From: Bin87 sp965204395
GTDB taxonomy: Bacteria; Chloroflexota; Dehalococcoidia; Lucifugimonadales; UBA3495
DNA length: 64,000 bases
NCBI GenBank assembly: GCA_965204395.1
Contig: OZ241987.1
Span: 2,356,001 to 2,420,000 of the forward strand
Reading direction: 5' to 3'
Under the pieces are notes generated by a model. It was not told the origin of the DNA and ran no database searches. It saw only the letters and a list, made by a program, of their open reading frames with translations. This document shows positions 35,383-44,414 of the stretch, in pieces; position 1 is the first letter of the stretch; every line of letters starts with the position of its first letter. A program made the translations under genes and the position numbers.

Positions 35383-35410
35383 GTAGGGGCGACGCATGCG
35401 TCGCCCCTAC
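35383..35410. repeat. 28-bp perfect palindrome
   Basis: Perfect inverted repeat with half-site GTAGGGGCGACGCA and no loop, between two co-directional LLM genes. Same style as the GTAGGGGCGGG palindromes at 41436 and 47168. REP-like element, possibly also a terminator for the upstream LLM gene. Confidence 0.75.
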
Positions 35411-35439
35411 TTTGATTAGGCCGATATGTCCCTAGTTTG

Positions 35440-36624
35440 TTACTTCGACCCGTTGCCGTTCCGGAAGTGCGGGATCACTTCCTTGCCGAACTTCTCGATG
35501 GAGCCCATCACCTTCTCGTGGGGGATGGTCTCGGTCTGCATGATCAGCATGACCTGGTCGACGCCGATGTCCTCGTACATCTGGCAGGTCTTGATGCAGG
35601 ACTCAGGATTGCCGGCGATGATGACGCCCCGGTCGGACAGGGTCTTGCCGTCCAGTTGGGCGATGGCGGCGCGGGCTGCGCCAGGGCCGGCGTCCAGCGA
35701 GAGGCCGACGTCCTGCGCCAACTGCTGGTGTTCCTCGTCCGACTGCCGCAGCCAGCGGCTGAAGTCAGCGGACAGGTGCTCGGGAACGCCGCCCCATGCT
35801 TCCAGCAGCTCCTCGTATGCTCCGATGCGGCCGGCGATGTAAGGCTTGTCCGGCCCGAAGAAGGTCTTCATTGACTCGGCGGCCAGTTCCTTGGCGTAGT
35901 CGTCATCGTCGTCGCAGAAGCCGTGGACGTTGTTGCCCCAAAACTCGGTGATGAACTCACCCACGGGCTCGCAGTCCTTCAGGGCGTCGCGGTAGATCTG
36001 CACCTTTTCCTTCAGCACTTCCACGGCGTACGATGCCGAGGAAAGGACGCCGATGCCCTTCTGGGCTGCCAACCGGAAGCTGTCCTCGGAAGTGCAGGCC
36101 AGATACATGCGCGGGTGCGGCTGCTGGAACGGCTTGGGGAGCACGCGCCGCTTCGGCACGCTCCAGTTCTCGCCCTCGTACTCGTACTCGTCCGAGGTCC
36201 AGATCTTCGGCAGCATGCTGATGGACTCGTTCCAGAGGTTGCGGGTTTCCCGTGGGTCGATGCCCAGACCAGTCTGCTCGTAGGCGTTGGAGCGACCCGT
36301 TCCGACCTCGATGCGGCCGTCGGTCAACTGGTCCAACAGTGCCACCCGCTCGGCGACGCGGACGGGATGGTGGTAAGGCAGAATGCAAACGCCGTAGCCG
36401 ATGCGGATCTGCTTGGTGATGCGGCTCAGGGCGCCGAAGATCGCGTCCTGCGAGGGCGAGCCGGAAAAGCCGGTCAGGAAGTGGTGCTCCACGAACCAGA
36501 GGTTGTCGAACCCCATCTGGTCGGCCAGTTCACACTGTTCCAATGTTTCCTTGTAAAGAGCATTCCAATCGATCTCAGTGCCCTGGAAAGGGCGCTGGCA
36601 TTCGTAAAGCAGGCCGAACTGCAT
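35440..36624 (-). CDS. LLM-class flavin-dependent oxidoreductase
   Basis: 394 aa. Features: MGFDNLWFVEHHFLTGFSGS, IRIGYGVCILPYHHPVRVAE, LTDGRIEVGTGRSNAYEQTG, then an extended C-terminal region with several acidic stretches. GAGAGGAG precedes the ATG. The EHHF motif near residue 46 and the length fit bacterial luciferase alpha-like monooxygenases. Substrate unknown. Confidence 0.9.
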   Translation of the reverse strand: MQFGLLYECQRPFQGTEIDWNALYKETLEQCELADQMGFDNLWFVEHHFLTGFSGSPSQDAIFGALSRITKQIRIGYGVCILPYHHPVRVAERVALLDQLTDGRIEVGTGRSNAYEQTGLGIDPRETRNLWNESISMLPKIWTSDEYEYEGENWSVPKRRVLPKPFQQPHPRMYLACTSEDSFRLAAQKGIGVLSSASYAVEVLKEKVQIYRDALKDCEPVGEFITEFWGNNVHGFCDDDDDYAKELAAESMKTFFGPDKPYIAGRIGAYEELLEAWGGVPEHLSADFSRWLRQSDEEHQQLAQDVGLSLDAGPGAARAAIAQLDGKTLSDRGVIIAGNPESCIKTCQMYEDIGVDQVMLIMQTETIPHEKVMGSIEKFGKEVIPHFRNGNGSK

Positions 36625-36813
36625 GTCTAAACTCCTCTCTTGATAGTGGATTTAATGAATCGCTTTCGGCGCTGCGGCGATCTACTCAATCGAAAAGTAA
36701 CGCGGCGTACCTCAAGCGCGAATTGGCGGGATTATAGCGCATACGCTCTGACTTGGGAAATTGCGGACGTGCGCGTAGAGAACGATCATAGCCGCGTGTG
36801 GTACAGTACGCCT

Positions 36814-37083
36814 ATGCCCAACTATCATTGGGACGACGAGAAAGATGCCTTATTGCGCCGAACGCGGGGAGTGTCTTTTATCGAAATAACTTACGCCATC
36901 GAGCATGGCGGCTTGTTGGACACCATCGACCACCCTAATCCTGTATTGCACCCTGGTCAGCGTATCTTCATAGTGCAAATTGATGATTACGCTTACCGGG
37001 TACCGTTCGAAACCACGTCAGCGGGCTATTTCTTGCGAACCATATACCCCAGCGGCGATGATACCCGTTACTACTTGCGCTAA
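36814..37083 (+). CDS. BrnT-like toxin
   Basis: 89 aa from the ATG at 36814; a longer frame upstream is not supported. YHWDDEKDALLRRTRGVSF at the N-terminus, FIEITYAIEHGGLLDTIDHP, and RIFIVQIDDYAYRVPFE followed by IYPSGDDTRYYL match the BrnT-like toxin pattern. Such toxins are small RelE-fold RNases. A candidate antitoxin begins 12 nt after it. Confidence 0.75.
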   Translation: MPNYHWDDEKDALLRRTRGVSFIEITYAIEHGGLLDTIDHPNPVLHPGQRIFIVQIDDYAYRVPFETTSAGYFLRTIYPSGDDTRYYLR

Positions 37084-37095
37084 ATGGAGGAGACC

Positions 37096-37440
37096 ATGAC
37101 GAATTTGGATGACCAGGAATGGCAGCCAAAGTGGGTCTTTCTCGACGGAGTGGGTTGGTGGCCGTATGGAGACCTCGAGTTGGATGACTACGAGCGTGAA
37201 CTGGAGCAATCCATCGCTACCGGAGAGTGGCGCTCCGTCCCCGATTTTGACGTGGAAAAGAAACGTTACGAGGAAATCGCCCGTAACACGATTGCTGGCT
37301 GGAGTAAGGAGCAACTGGGTGAGGTCGAGCGCCGAGCTTCGGAAAGACCTGCCAAAATGAGCAAATCGGCTAATGCTCCTTCCACTCTTGCCGACGACAC
37401 CGTTAGTAGCGATAATCCCCGACTAAGCGAGAACATTTAG
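37096..37440 (+). CDS. antitoxin partner of the BrnT-like toxin
   Basis: 114 aa from the ATG at 37096 (TGGAGGAGACC upstream). The core DDYERELEQSIATGEWRSVP followed by DVEKKRYEEIARNTI is the segment usually found in BrnT partners, normally followed by a DNA-binding ribbon-helix-helix. Here the remainder is polar and low in complexity, so a DNA-binding domain is not evident. GMC gene follows after 23 nt. Confidence 0.7.
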   Translation: MTNLDDQEWQPKWVFLDGVGWWPYGDLELDDYERELEQSIATGEWRSVPDFDVEKKRYEEIARNTIAGWSKEQLGEVERRASERPAKMSKSANAPSTLADDTVSSDNPRLSENI

Positions 37441-37463
37441 CGTCCCCCAGGAGGCGTACCACA

Positions 37464-39002
37464 ATGAAATACGATGTGATCATCATCGGCGCCGGCTCCG
37501 CCGGTTGCACGATGGCGGCCCGCTTGACCGAGGACCCCGACCGTTCGGTGCTCCTGCTGGAAGCCGGGCCTGACTACCCCGATTTTGAGCTGTACCCCGA
37601 CGATCTCAAGTACGGCTACGACCAGACGGCATCGGCGGTAAACGCGCCCCACAACTGGACCTTCTGGGCGCAGAACCCCGGCCAGGCCAACCCCATGCCC
37701 GTGCCCCGCGGCCGCGTCGTCGGCGGCTCGTCGGCCATCAACGGCCAGGTGCTGCTGCGCGGCGTCCCCGAGGACTACGACGCCTGGGCTGCCCTCGGCA
37801 ACGACGAGTGGGGTTTCACCAACTGCCTGCCCTACTTCCGCAAGCTGGAAACCGACACCGACATTACCGACGACTTCCACGGCAACACCGGTCCCATTCC
37901 GGTGCGCCGCCACCGTCGGGAAGACTGGTTGCCGGCCCAGGTGGCGTTCTGGAACGCCTGCCGCGACGCCGGTCACCAGGACGATCCCGACATGAACCAC
38001 CCCGATTCCGGCGGCGTCGGCCCCGTCCCCATGAACAACCCCAATGGCGTCCGCATGAGCACGTCCATCACCTACTTGCGTGAAGCGCGGCACCGCTTGA
38101 ACCTGACCATTCGGGCCAACGTGACCTGCCGCCGCATCGTATTTGAGGGCAAGAAGGCCGTTGGCGTCGAGGTGGAAAGTGGCGGCGAGGTATTCACCGT
38201 TGAGGCCAACGACATCATCCTCAGCTCGGGAGCCATCGGATCGCCGCAACTCCTGCTGTTGTCGGGTGTTGGCCCAGCCGACCACCTGCGCGAGATGGGA
38301 ATACCGGTCGTGCACGAGCTTCCCGGTGTGGGACAGAACCTGCGCGACCACCCCAACATCCGCGTGCCCGTCAAGGTCAAGGACGACTTCCCGCTGGACC
38401 CGTCGGCGCCGCGAACCCAGGTCTGCTTGCGTTACACGGCGACGGGCAGCCACCTCCGCAACGACATCCAGATCATGCAGTCGTCCTTCTCGTCGCCCAT
38501 CGCCGGCGACCCGTTGGAAGCCGAGGGCATCCGGTTCACCTGCATCCTCGAGCTTGCGGTTGGCTCAGGCCACCTGCAACTGGCGAGCACCGATCCCAAC
38601 GAACAGGTGGCGCTGAACTATAACTACTTCCAGGACGAGTTCGACCTGTCCCGGATGCGCGAAGCCGTCCGGCTGTGCGTGAACCTGCTGGACAGCGATC
38701 ACTACCGGGACGTGGCCGACGAATTGCTCGACCCCATGCCGGCCGACCTGGAAAGCGACGAGGCGCTCAACGACTGGCTGAAGCGTGTCGTCAGCACCTC
38801 GCAGCACATCTCGGGCACCTGCAAGATCGGCACCGCCGATGACCCCATGGCCGTGGTCGACCAGCACTGCCGGGTCTATGGCATGGAGAATCTCCACGTG
38901 GCCGACGCCTCGGTGATGCCCGACTGCATCCGCGCCAACACCAACTGCACCACCATCATGATCGCCGAGCGCAAGTCGGACTGGTTCCGCGCTGGCGAAT
39001 AG
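37464..39002 (+). CDS. GMC family oxidoreductase
   Basis: 512 aa FAD enzyme of the glucose-methanol-choline family. FAD-binding GAGSAGCTMAARL at residues 9-21; PVPRGRVVGGSSAINGQVLL; SSGAIGSPQLLLLSGVGP; and C-terminal HISGTCKIGTADDPMAVVD with His in the active site. It oxidises alcohols; substrate unknown. AGGAGG precedes the ATG. First gene of a four-gene run with the Sec-glutaredoxin fusion, 34 nt upstream of it. Confidence 0.92.
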   Translation: MKYDVIIIGAGSAGCTMAARLTEDPDRSVLLLEAGPDYPDFELYPDDLKYGYDQTASAVNAPHNWTFWAQNPGQANPMPVPRGRVVGGSSAINGQVLLRGVPEDYDAWAALGNDEWGFTNCLPYFRKLETDTDITDDFHGNTGPIPVRRHRREDWLPAQVAFWNACRDAGHQDDPDMNHPDSGGVGPVPMNNPNGVRMSTSITYLREARHRLNLTIRANVTCRRIVFEGKKAVGVEVESGGEVFTVEANDIILSSGAIGSPQLLLLSGVGPADHLREMGIPVVHELPGVGQNLRDHPNIRVPVKVKDDFPLDPSAPRTQVCLRYTATGSHLRNDIQIMQSSFSSPIAGDPLEAEGIRFTCILELAVGSGHLQLASTDPNEQVALNYNYFQDEFDLSRMREAVRLCVNLLDSDHYRDVADELLDPMPADLESDEALNDWLKRVVSTSQHISGTCKIGTADDPMAVVDQHCRVYGMENLHVADASVMPDCIRANTNCTTIMIAERKSDWFRAGE

Positions 39003-39036
39003 ATCAACATGGCAAATCAATAAAAGGGGAGACACA

Positions 39037-39816
39037 ATGACCACCGCAGTCAGAGAAGTCCACGTTTACACCAACCCTGGTTGATTCAGCTGCCGGACGC
39101 TAGAGGAATTCCTCGCGTCCAACGGTGTTCAGTATGAACACCATGACCTGTTGACCGACGACGCAGCCCGCGAGGACCTGAAGTCCCGTGGCGTCCTCTC
39201 CGCTCCCGTCACCATCATAGACGGCACGGAAGTCATCATCGGGTACTACCCCAAGAAGCTGATTCCGGCCTTAGGCCTGGAAGACGCTCCCATCGACCTG
39301 TCCGGCAAGACCGCCTGGCTGGCTGACAAGTACCGGGCGATCCTTGAGGCCGCCGTCCGCGCCACCCTGGAACTGTCGGAAGAGCAACTGGCCCAGCCGG
39401 TGCAGTGGCGGCCCGAGAAGCTCCGCGACACGCTGGTTCACATCGTGTCATTCCCGGAACTGGCCTACACCAGCCGCACACGCGGATCCATGAGTTCCGA
39501 TGACATGCGGGCCTGCCGCGAGAGTCTGGCGCACCTGCAGAAACCCCAGGAAATCGCCGACTACGCCTGTGGCGTCGCTGACGATCTCGTCGCGTTCCTG
39601 AACAGCGGCGACACCGAGGGATTCGACCGGGTCGTCCCGGCCCACTACGGCGGCGAGGTCACCGTGCTGGAACTGCTCAATATCATCCTGAGCCACAGCA
39701 CCCACCACCTCAAGCAGGTGTACTGGTTCATGGACACCAACCTGGGCCAGCCCGCGACAACTCCCGCCACCGAACAGGACATGGAGGGTATCTTCACGCC
39801 AGCCCAACTGATATGA
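39037..39816 (+). CDS. predicted selenoprotein: glutaredoxin-like domain (U-x-x-C) fused to DinB-like domain
   Basis: 259 aa when TGA at 39082-39084 is read as selenocysteine. N-terminal domain: VHVYTNPG-U-FSCRTLEEFL gives Sec16-x-x-Cys19 in the glutaredoxin active site, and SAPVTIIDG near residue 60 is the cis-Pro/GSH site. Residues 88-259 form a DinB-like four-helix domain with LVHIVSF and a later LSHSTHHLKQ, i.e. metal-binding His candidates. The ATG follows AAAAGGGGAGA. A hairpin follows the TGA. TGA acts as an ordinary stop elsewhere in the window. The sequence would be a selenium-dependent redox protein; Sec incorporation itself is inference. Confidence 0.8.
39095..39120 (+). promoter_or_regulatory. 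SECIS-like hairpin for Sec insertion
   Basis: Begins 10 nt after the TGA. Stem GGACGC/GCGTCC, a TA bulge, then GAGG/CCTC with AATT at the tip. Bulge, stem length and distance from the TGA to the apical loop (about 20 nt) fit bacterial SECIS elements bound by SelB. The bases also code, so the match is not free of protein constraint. Confidence 0.7.
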
Positions 39817-40427
39817 AGCTCATCGTCTTCGGCGCGACCGGCAAAACCGGGCAGCACGTTTGGCGGCAGGCTATGGAACTTGACCACGAAGTCACGGTTT
39901 TCACCCGCTCTGCCGCCAAATTTGGCAATGATGGGCCCAATCCGCGTGTTGTCCAGGGTGACGTCATGGATCGGTCCGCGGTCGCCGAGCCGGTGTTGGG
40001 CCAGGATGCGGCAATAGTCGCTCCGGGCGGCAACAGCCTGCGCGACAAGTCCACCCTGACCTCCGGCACCCGCAATATCGTGGATGGTATGGAACGCAGT
40101 GGCGCAGGGCGTCTCGTGGTTTTGTCTGCGGCTGGCGTGGGCGAAAGCTGGGGACAGGTCTCCTTGCTGGCCAAGGTCGCATTCAAGACTATGCTGCGCA
40201 ACATCTACGCTGACCACGTCACGCAGGAGATGGCGGTCAAGCAAAGTTCTCTCGACTGGACCATCGTTCGCGCCGCAATTCTGAAAGATAAACCGGCTTC
40301 CGGACAATATACCGTCGGCAATTCAGGAAAGGTAAAATACATTAACCGCGCTGACGTCGCCCAATTTTTGGTCCAGCAGGTGGACGATACTGCATATGTG
40401 AGGGAAGCCGTATCGGTTACCTCTTAG
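39813..40427 (+). CDS. NAD(P)-binding protein, atypical SDR
   Basis: 204 aa; ATG overlaps the previous stop by 4 nt (ATGA). N-terminal Rossmann motif FGATGKTGQHV, then GDVMDRSAVAEPVLGQDAAI and SAAGVGESW, typical of NAD(P)H-binding epimerase-like proteins. No catalytic Tyr-Lys pair typical of classical SDRs. Likely a nucleotide-dependent reductase or redox sensor; co-transcribed with the Sec-glutaredoxin protein. Confidence 0.85.
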   Translation: MKLIVFGATGKTGQHVWRQAMELDHEVTVFTRSAAKFGNDGPNPRVVQGDVMDRSAVAEPVLGQDAAIVAPGGNSLRDKSTLTSGTRNIVDGMERSGAGRLVVLSAAGVGESWGQVSLLAKVAFKTMLRNIYADHVTQEMAVKQSSLDWTIVRAAILKDKPASGQYTVGNSGKVKYINRADVAQFLVQQVDDTAYVREAVSVTS

Positions 40428-40437
40428 GGGGAGGGTA

Positions 40438-41403
40438 ATGGCAGAGCCGCTGATAGCGTTGGAGGAGTTGCCGGAAACTCGGGTGATCATAGCCGGCTGG
40501 CGTCGTCAGTGGTCTGACGGCGGCAATATTTCCAGCGGGATGCCCCGTTGGCTGATCGATAAGCTGTCGGCCCGGCGCATCGGACAGATGACCGGCGAGA
40601 TTTCACGGATGTGTTTTCCGTTCCAGATCGCCGGCACGCACGACCTCTACCGCCCAAGAGCCGCATTCAACGAGGGTTTGCCCAGCCGTCCCATGCAGTG
40701 GGACAACGGTTTCTGGGATGCTGGAAACGGCGTCATGATATTCCTGGGCATCGAGCCTTGGTACCGCATCGACCTCTACGGGCAGGCATTCTTTGAAGCA
40801 GTGTCTGCTCTTGGAAATCCCAAGGTCGCGGCGGTGGAAGGCTATAACGGCCCGGCGCCGCCGGAACAGGAGCGACGGATCTCCTGCGTGTACAGCAAGG
40901 CGTCCATGGCCGACGAGTTGAGGCAACACGGCATGCTGTTCTCCAGTTACGGGTCTCAGCAGCGTCAGGGACCCACGGTCGGCATGGCGATGGTGAGCAT
41001 CGCCCACTACCAGCACCCCGACGTGGAGATGGTGCGGGTCGGCGCCATGGCTCCCATGTTCCCGTTCAGCGGCAGCAGCGGCGGCCAACTGGGAATCACC
41101 ACCGACCACCGGGCGTTCTACGACATCATGCGCCGGTTGCGCGCATTGTACTCGCTGGACATTGACCTGTCGGATCTGCGGCCCCGCTACGAAGAGGAGG
41201 CTGAGCGACTACAGGAATCGCTGGATCGCGTGGCGCAACGCAACGATGAGGCCCGACGATACATCGAACGGGTGCGCAACGAGCACAACTTCCAGCCGTT
41301 TGAGGAGCCCATCGAGTTGCCGCCCAGCATTGAGGGCACCCTGGCCGACATCCTCGGTCAACTGGACTTGCCGGACGAGGACGACACCGCGCCAGCCCGT
41401 TGA
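40438..41403 (+). CDS. PAC2 family protein
   Basis: 321 aa, ten nt after the previous gene. Central blocks NPKVAAVEGYNGPAPPEQER, YGSQQRQGPTVGMAMVSIAH and MFPFSGSSGGQLGITTDH fit the PAC2 (proteasome-assembly chaperone-like) family found in archaea and bacteria of several phyla. The C-terminal 100 residues are helical and charged. Function of bacterial members is not established. Last gene before a palindromic terminator-like element. Confidence 0.75.
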   Translation: MAEPLIALEELPETRVIIAGWRRQWSDGGNISSGMPRWLIDKLSARRIGQMTGEISRMCFPFQIAGTHDLYRPRAAFNEGLPSRPMQWDNGFWDAGNGVMIFLGIEPWYRIDLYGQAFFEAVSALGNPKVAAVEGYNGPAPPEQERRISCVYSKASMADELRQHGMLFSSYGSQQRQGPTVGMAMVSIAHYQHPDVEMVRVGAMAPMFPFSGSSGGQLGITTDHRAFYDIMRRLRALYSLDIDLSDLRPRYEEEAERLQESLDRVAQRNDEARRYIERVRNEHNFQPFEEPIELPPSIEGTLADILGQLDLPDEDDTAPAR

Positions 41404-41435
41404 CGGGCGATATCCATGCGGACTACGAAAAGATG

Positions 41436-41460
41436 AGGGGCGGGTTTCAAACCCGCCCCT
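41436..41460. terminator. palindromic terminator-like element
   Basis: AGGGGCGGGTTT-C-AAACCCGCCCCT (12-bp stem). A near-identical copy lies at 47168-47196, so it is a repeated element doing terminator duty between convergent genes. Confidence 0.7.
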
Positions 41461-41488
41461 GCAAGTGGAGATCGTGGCGAATCGAAGG

Positions 41489-41938
41489 CTAGTCGATGAC
41501 CAGTACGGTGTTCTCACGGCCCTCGCGCCGCATTTCGGCCAATCCCTCTTCTGGGGTGTCGAACTTGTCGTAATAGAACTCGATACCGTTGCCGTCCGGG
41601 TCCTCGAAATAGACGCTGCCGGTCATGCCATGGTCAGTGGTGCGGTCCACTTTGATGTCGTTTTCGATCAGGCTGTGGTAGAGGTCCCGAAGGGAATCGA
41701 AGTCCTCCACCTGCACGGCGAAGTGGTTCAGGCCGATGTTGCCCTTGCGGGTCGCCGGCGAATCGTCCGACGCCTGGAACAGCGCCAGGTCGTGGTGAAT
41801 CTCGCCGCAGGTGAGGAAGGTTGCGCCGGGCCGCGATACGGCGATCTCGAAACCGAGAATGTCGGTGTAGAACTTGGTGGATGCCGCAACGTCCGAGACG
41901 TTGATAACGAGGTGGCCTACCTGCTTGGGTTTAACCAT
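41489..41938 (-). CDS. VOC family dioxygenase-like protein
   Basis: 149 aa from the ATG at 41938 (AAAGGAGCAAC upstream). Vicinal-oxygen-chelate fold, glyoxalase/dioxygenase type: QVGHLVINVSDVAASTKFYT at the start and MTGSVYFEDPDGNGIEFYYD near the end. Putative metal ligands are the His of GHLVIN, His of NHFAVQVEDF and Glu of GIEFY. Substrate unknown. Confidence 0.88.
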   Translation of the reverse strand: MVKPKQVGHLVINVSDVAASTKFYTDILGFEIAVSRPGATFLTCGEIHHDLALFQASDDSPATRKGNIGLNHFAVQVEDFDSLRDLYHSLIENDIKVDRTTDHGMTGSVYFEDPDGNGIEFYYDKFDTPEEGLAEMRREGRENTVLVID

Positions 41939-42030
41939 TTTGTTGCTCCTTTCGAAATAAGATGGGCGCCTGTTGCGAGTTAATATACGATAGTCGCCAT
42001 GGGCAGGCAAGATATCGGCGAGCCACGATC

Positions 42031-42363
42031 CTAGTCGGCGGCCACCTCTTCCGGTGTCAGCACTACTTGACCGCTGTCCGGGTCGTGCCGGTGGCGCATC
42101 ACCAGATCCACCCGCTCGTGCAACGCTATGATCAAGCCCTTGATTTCACTGATTTCACGACCCTGTGCCGCAACCGTTGTTTCCAGTCGCTCAAGCCGTT
42201 GGGTGAGTTCGTCCATCCGCCAATTGATGGCCCTGACTTCGCCTTTCAGCTCGCCGGTGTCCCGCACCTGTCGCAACATCGCGACCATCAAGGCGATCAG
42301 CAACAGCCCGATAAAGGCCAGGAAGCCGTATTGGATATAGTCCGCTAGAGTGATCGTTTCCAT
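42031..42363 (-). CDS. small membrane-anchored coiled-coil protein
   Basis: 110 aa with one N-terminal hydrophobic segment (YGFLAFIGLLLIALMVAMLR), then a coiled coil of about 50 residues (NWRMDELTQRLERLETTVA) and an acidic end. No family name. May act in membrane-linked assembly; inference only. Confidence 0.65.
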   Translation of the reverse strand: METITLADYIQYGFLAFIGLLLIALMVAMLRQVRDTGELKGEVRAINWRMDELTQRLERLETTVAAQGREISEIKGLIIALHERVDLVMRHRHDPDSGQVVLTPEEVAAD

Positions 42364-42447
42364 ATTCGCGTATCGGTCGTGCCGCGTGGCTGAAGTATGG
42401 CACAGCGACGCGCGTACTCACAACCGCGCCAAGTTATTCCTTGGGCT

Positions 42448-43683
42448 TCAGATCTCGTCCATCCTGCGCACCATCGGCCGGTAGAGCCAACCCGCCACTG
42501 AAATCACCAGCAGCACCGCCGCGCCGCTGGTGATGGCCAGGGACCAACCGTAGAGCTGCGCCAGCCAGGTCAGCGGCCACGCCCCCAGGAAGTGGAACAC
42601 CGGCGCCATCTGCATCATCGCCATCATTCGCCCACGCATTTCAGGCGCGGTCGTCAACTGCATGAGTGAGCTGGACACCGGCCAGAACCCGCCGATGCTG
42701 GTAGAGCCGACCATGGCCACCAAGATGCAGCCTGCCCAGAACCAAGGTGTCCAGGCCATCACTACCAGACCCACGCAGCACAGGGTAACTTCCAGGTACA
42801 TCAACAGCCCCTTGCGCTTGCGGTCGCCCCAACTGGCAACGACCATCGACCCCAGGAAAGCGCCGCCGCCGCGAGCCATCATGAAGATTCCGGTCTGAGT
42901 GCCGTTCAGCTTGAGGAATTCCTGGGTGAAGCCAACGACGACCTGCATGTAGGCCATGCCGAAGAACCCAAAGGATGCCGACATCAGGATCAGGACGGCA
43001 GCCATCGGCGTGCGGATGGCGTGGGAGAACCCGCCGACCAGATCGCTGATGGGGGACGAGTTGCGCCGGGTCGCGACGGGCGGCGAGGTAACCATGAACA
43101 GGAAGAAGATGGCCACCAGGTAGCTGGCTCCGTTGATCATGATGGCCGCCCAGGTGCCGATGTGGTCGATGGCCCAGCCACCGATCAACGGCCCCACCAT
43201 ATTGCCGATCTGCCCGATGGAAGTGTGCAGGGCGATGGCGTTCATCATGTCTTCCCGGGGAACCAAGTCGGCCGCCAGCGCCATGCGAGCCGGCATCTGG
43301 ACCGCGCTCAAGCCGCCCATGATGAAAACGACTACGTAAACGTGCCAGATCTGTGCCAACCCGGCCAGGGCCAGGAACGCCAGTGCCAACGTGATGGCCC
43401 CGTTGGACAGCACGCAGATTATGAGGAACAGCTTTCGGTTCATCCGGTCGGCCATGACGCCGCCGGCGAAGGTGAAAATGAAGTTGGAGACTCCAAAGAT
43501 GCTGACGGCCAGACCGAGCGACGTCTTCTCGCCGGTGAGGTCAAAAATGAGCCAACCGATGCCGAGGAACTGGATGCCCTGCCCGAACGACTGGACGCCG
43601 ATGTTCAGAAAGAACCACCGGAAATCCCGGCGGCGAAGCGCGGAAAAGGTGCTGAGCCGGCCAGCGACGGCAGCGGCGGCCAT
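42448..43683 (-). CDS. MFS transporter
   Basis: 411 aa, twelve membrane segments, enterobactin-exporter/MFS_3-like architecture: RDFRWFFLNIGVQSFGQGIQ at the first helix, AGGVMADRMNRKLFLIICVL (motif A region). Gene starts 5 nt after the HAD gene on the same strand, so they share a transcript. Direction of transport and substrate unknown. Confidence 0.88.
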   Translation of the reverse strand: MAAAAVAGRLSTFSALRRRDFRWFFLNIGVQSFGQGIQFLGIGWLIFDLTGEKTSLGLAVSIFGVSNFIFTFAGGVMADRMNRKLFLIICVLSNGAITLALAFLALAGLAQIWHVYVVVFIMGGLSAVQMPARMALAADLVPREDMMNAIALHTSIGQIGNMVGPLIGGWAIDHIGTWAAIMINGASYLVAIFFLFMVTSPPVATRRNSSPISDLVGGFSHAIRTPMAAVLILMSASFGFFGMAYMQVVVGFTQEFLKLNGTQTGIFMMARGGGAFLGSMVVASWGDRKRKGLLMYLEVTLCCVGLVVMAWTPWFWAGCILVAMVGSTSIGGFWPVSSSLMQLTTAPEMRGRMMAMMQMAPVFHFLGAWPLTWLAQLYGWSLAITSGAAVLLVISVAGWLYRPMVRRMDEI

Positions 43684-43688
43684 ACTGG

Positions 43689-44414
43689 TCAGGCGCGGTC
43701 TGGTGATGAGAGCAAGTGGTCAGCCAGTTCGTTGAAATCCGCGACTTCAAAGTCGGGGAGGTATGGCGATTCCTCGTTGGGCAGGTCGTACCGGTTCACG
43801 TACGCCCCCCGGTATCCGCACGCCCTCGCGCCGGTGATGTCGAAAGAGTGGGCCGCCACCATCAGTATTTCGCCCGGCGACCTGTCCAGAATGCGCGCTG
43901 CGGTGCGATATACCGCCGGATGAGGTTTGAATGAGCCGGCTTTTTCAACCGATATGACGTCGTCGAACGGCACCCCGATGTTGTCGCGAACCAGTTTCTC
44001 CAGGTAAGCCTGTTCGCCGTTTGACAGGGCCACGAGCCGGAAACGGCCGCTGTCGGCCAGTCGCTGCAGACCTGCCACCGCGTCGTCGTAGGGATGCAGG
44101 TCGTCGTACACAGCCATGAACCGCGCCACGTCGTCGTAGGTGAAATCCACCTTGTGCATGCGCAAGCAGTAGATGAAGGACCGGCGGCAGGTTTCCAGAT
44201 AGCCGCTGTGGCCCAGCATGAACAGGTTGTCCTGGTACTGCTCGATGCGCTGCCGCCCGCGCCAGTCCGCCCAGAACGCCTCCCCCGACAGATGGGAACC
44301 GTGGTCTTGCAGGAAGCGACCCGCCGGCCCGGCAAGACTTCCGCCCAGGTCCAATACCGTGCCGAACATGTCGAATGCGAGGGTATTGACCTGGGTCATG
44401 GGGTCACTGGGCAT
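43689..44414 (-). CDS. HAD-family hydrolase, haloacid dehalogenase type II-like
   Basis: 241 aa (or 236 from an internal ATG). Catalytic Asp in TLAFDMFGTVLD near residue 15, motif II SNGEQAYLEKL, Lys in EKAGSFKPHPAVYR, and MVAAHSFDITGARACGYRGA for the acidic motif IV region. Matches 2-haloacid dehalogenase-type HAD proteins, which hydrolyse C-halogen bonds; phosphatase activity on another substrate is also possible. Precedes the MFS gene. Confidence 0.85.
   Translation of the reverse strand: MPSDPMTQVNTLAFDMFGTVLDLGGSLAGPAGRFLQDHGSHLSGEAFWADWRGRQRIEQYQDNLFMLGHSGYLETCRRSFIYCLRMHKVDFTYDDVARFMAVYDDLHPYDDAVAGLQRLADSGRFRLVALSNGEQAYLEKLVRDNIGVPFDDVISVEKAGSFKPHPAVYRTAARILDRSPGEILMVAAHSFDITGARACGYRGAYVNRYDLPNEESPYLPDFEVADFNELADHLLSSPDRA

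Noticed and set aside
39082..39084. TGA as a sense codon through an alternative genetic code
   Set aside because: TGA is the ordinary stop of several intact genes here, for example plsY, the ATPase and the PAC2 gene.
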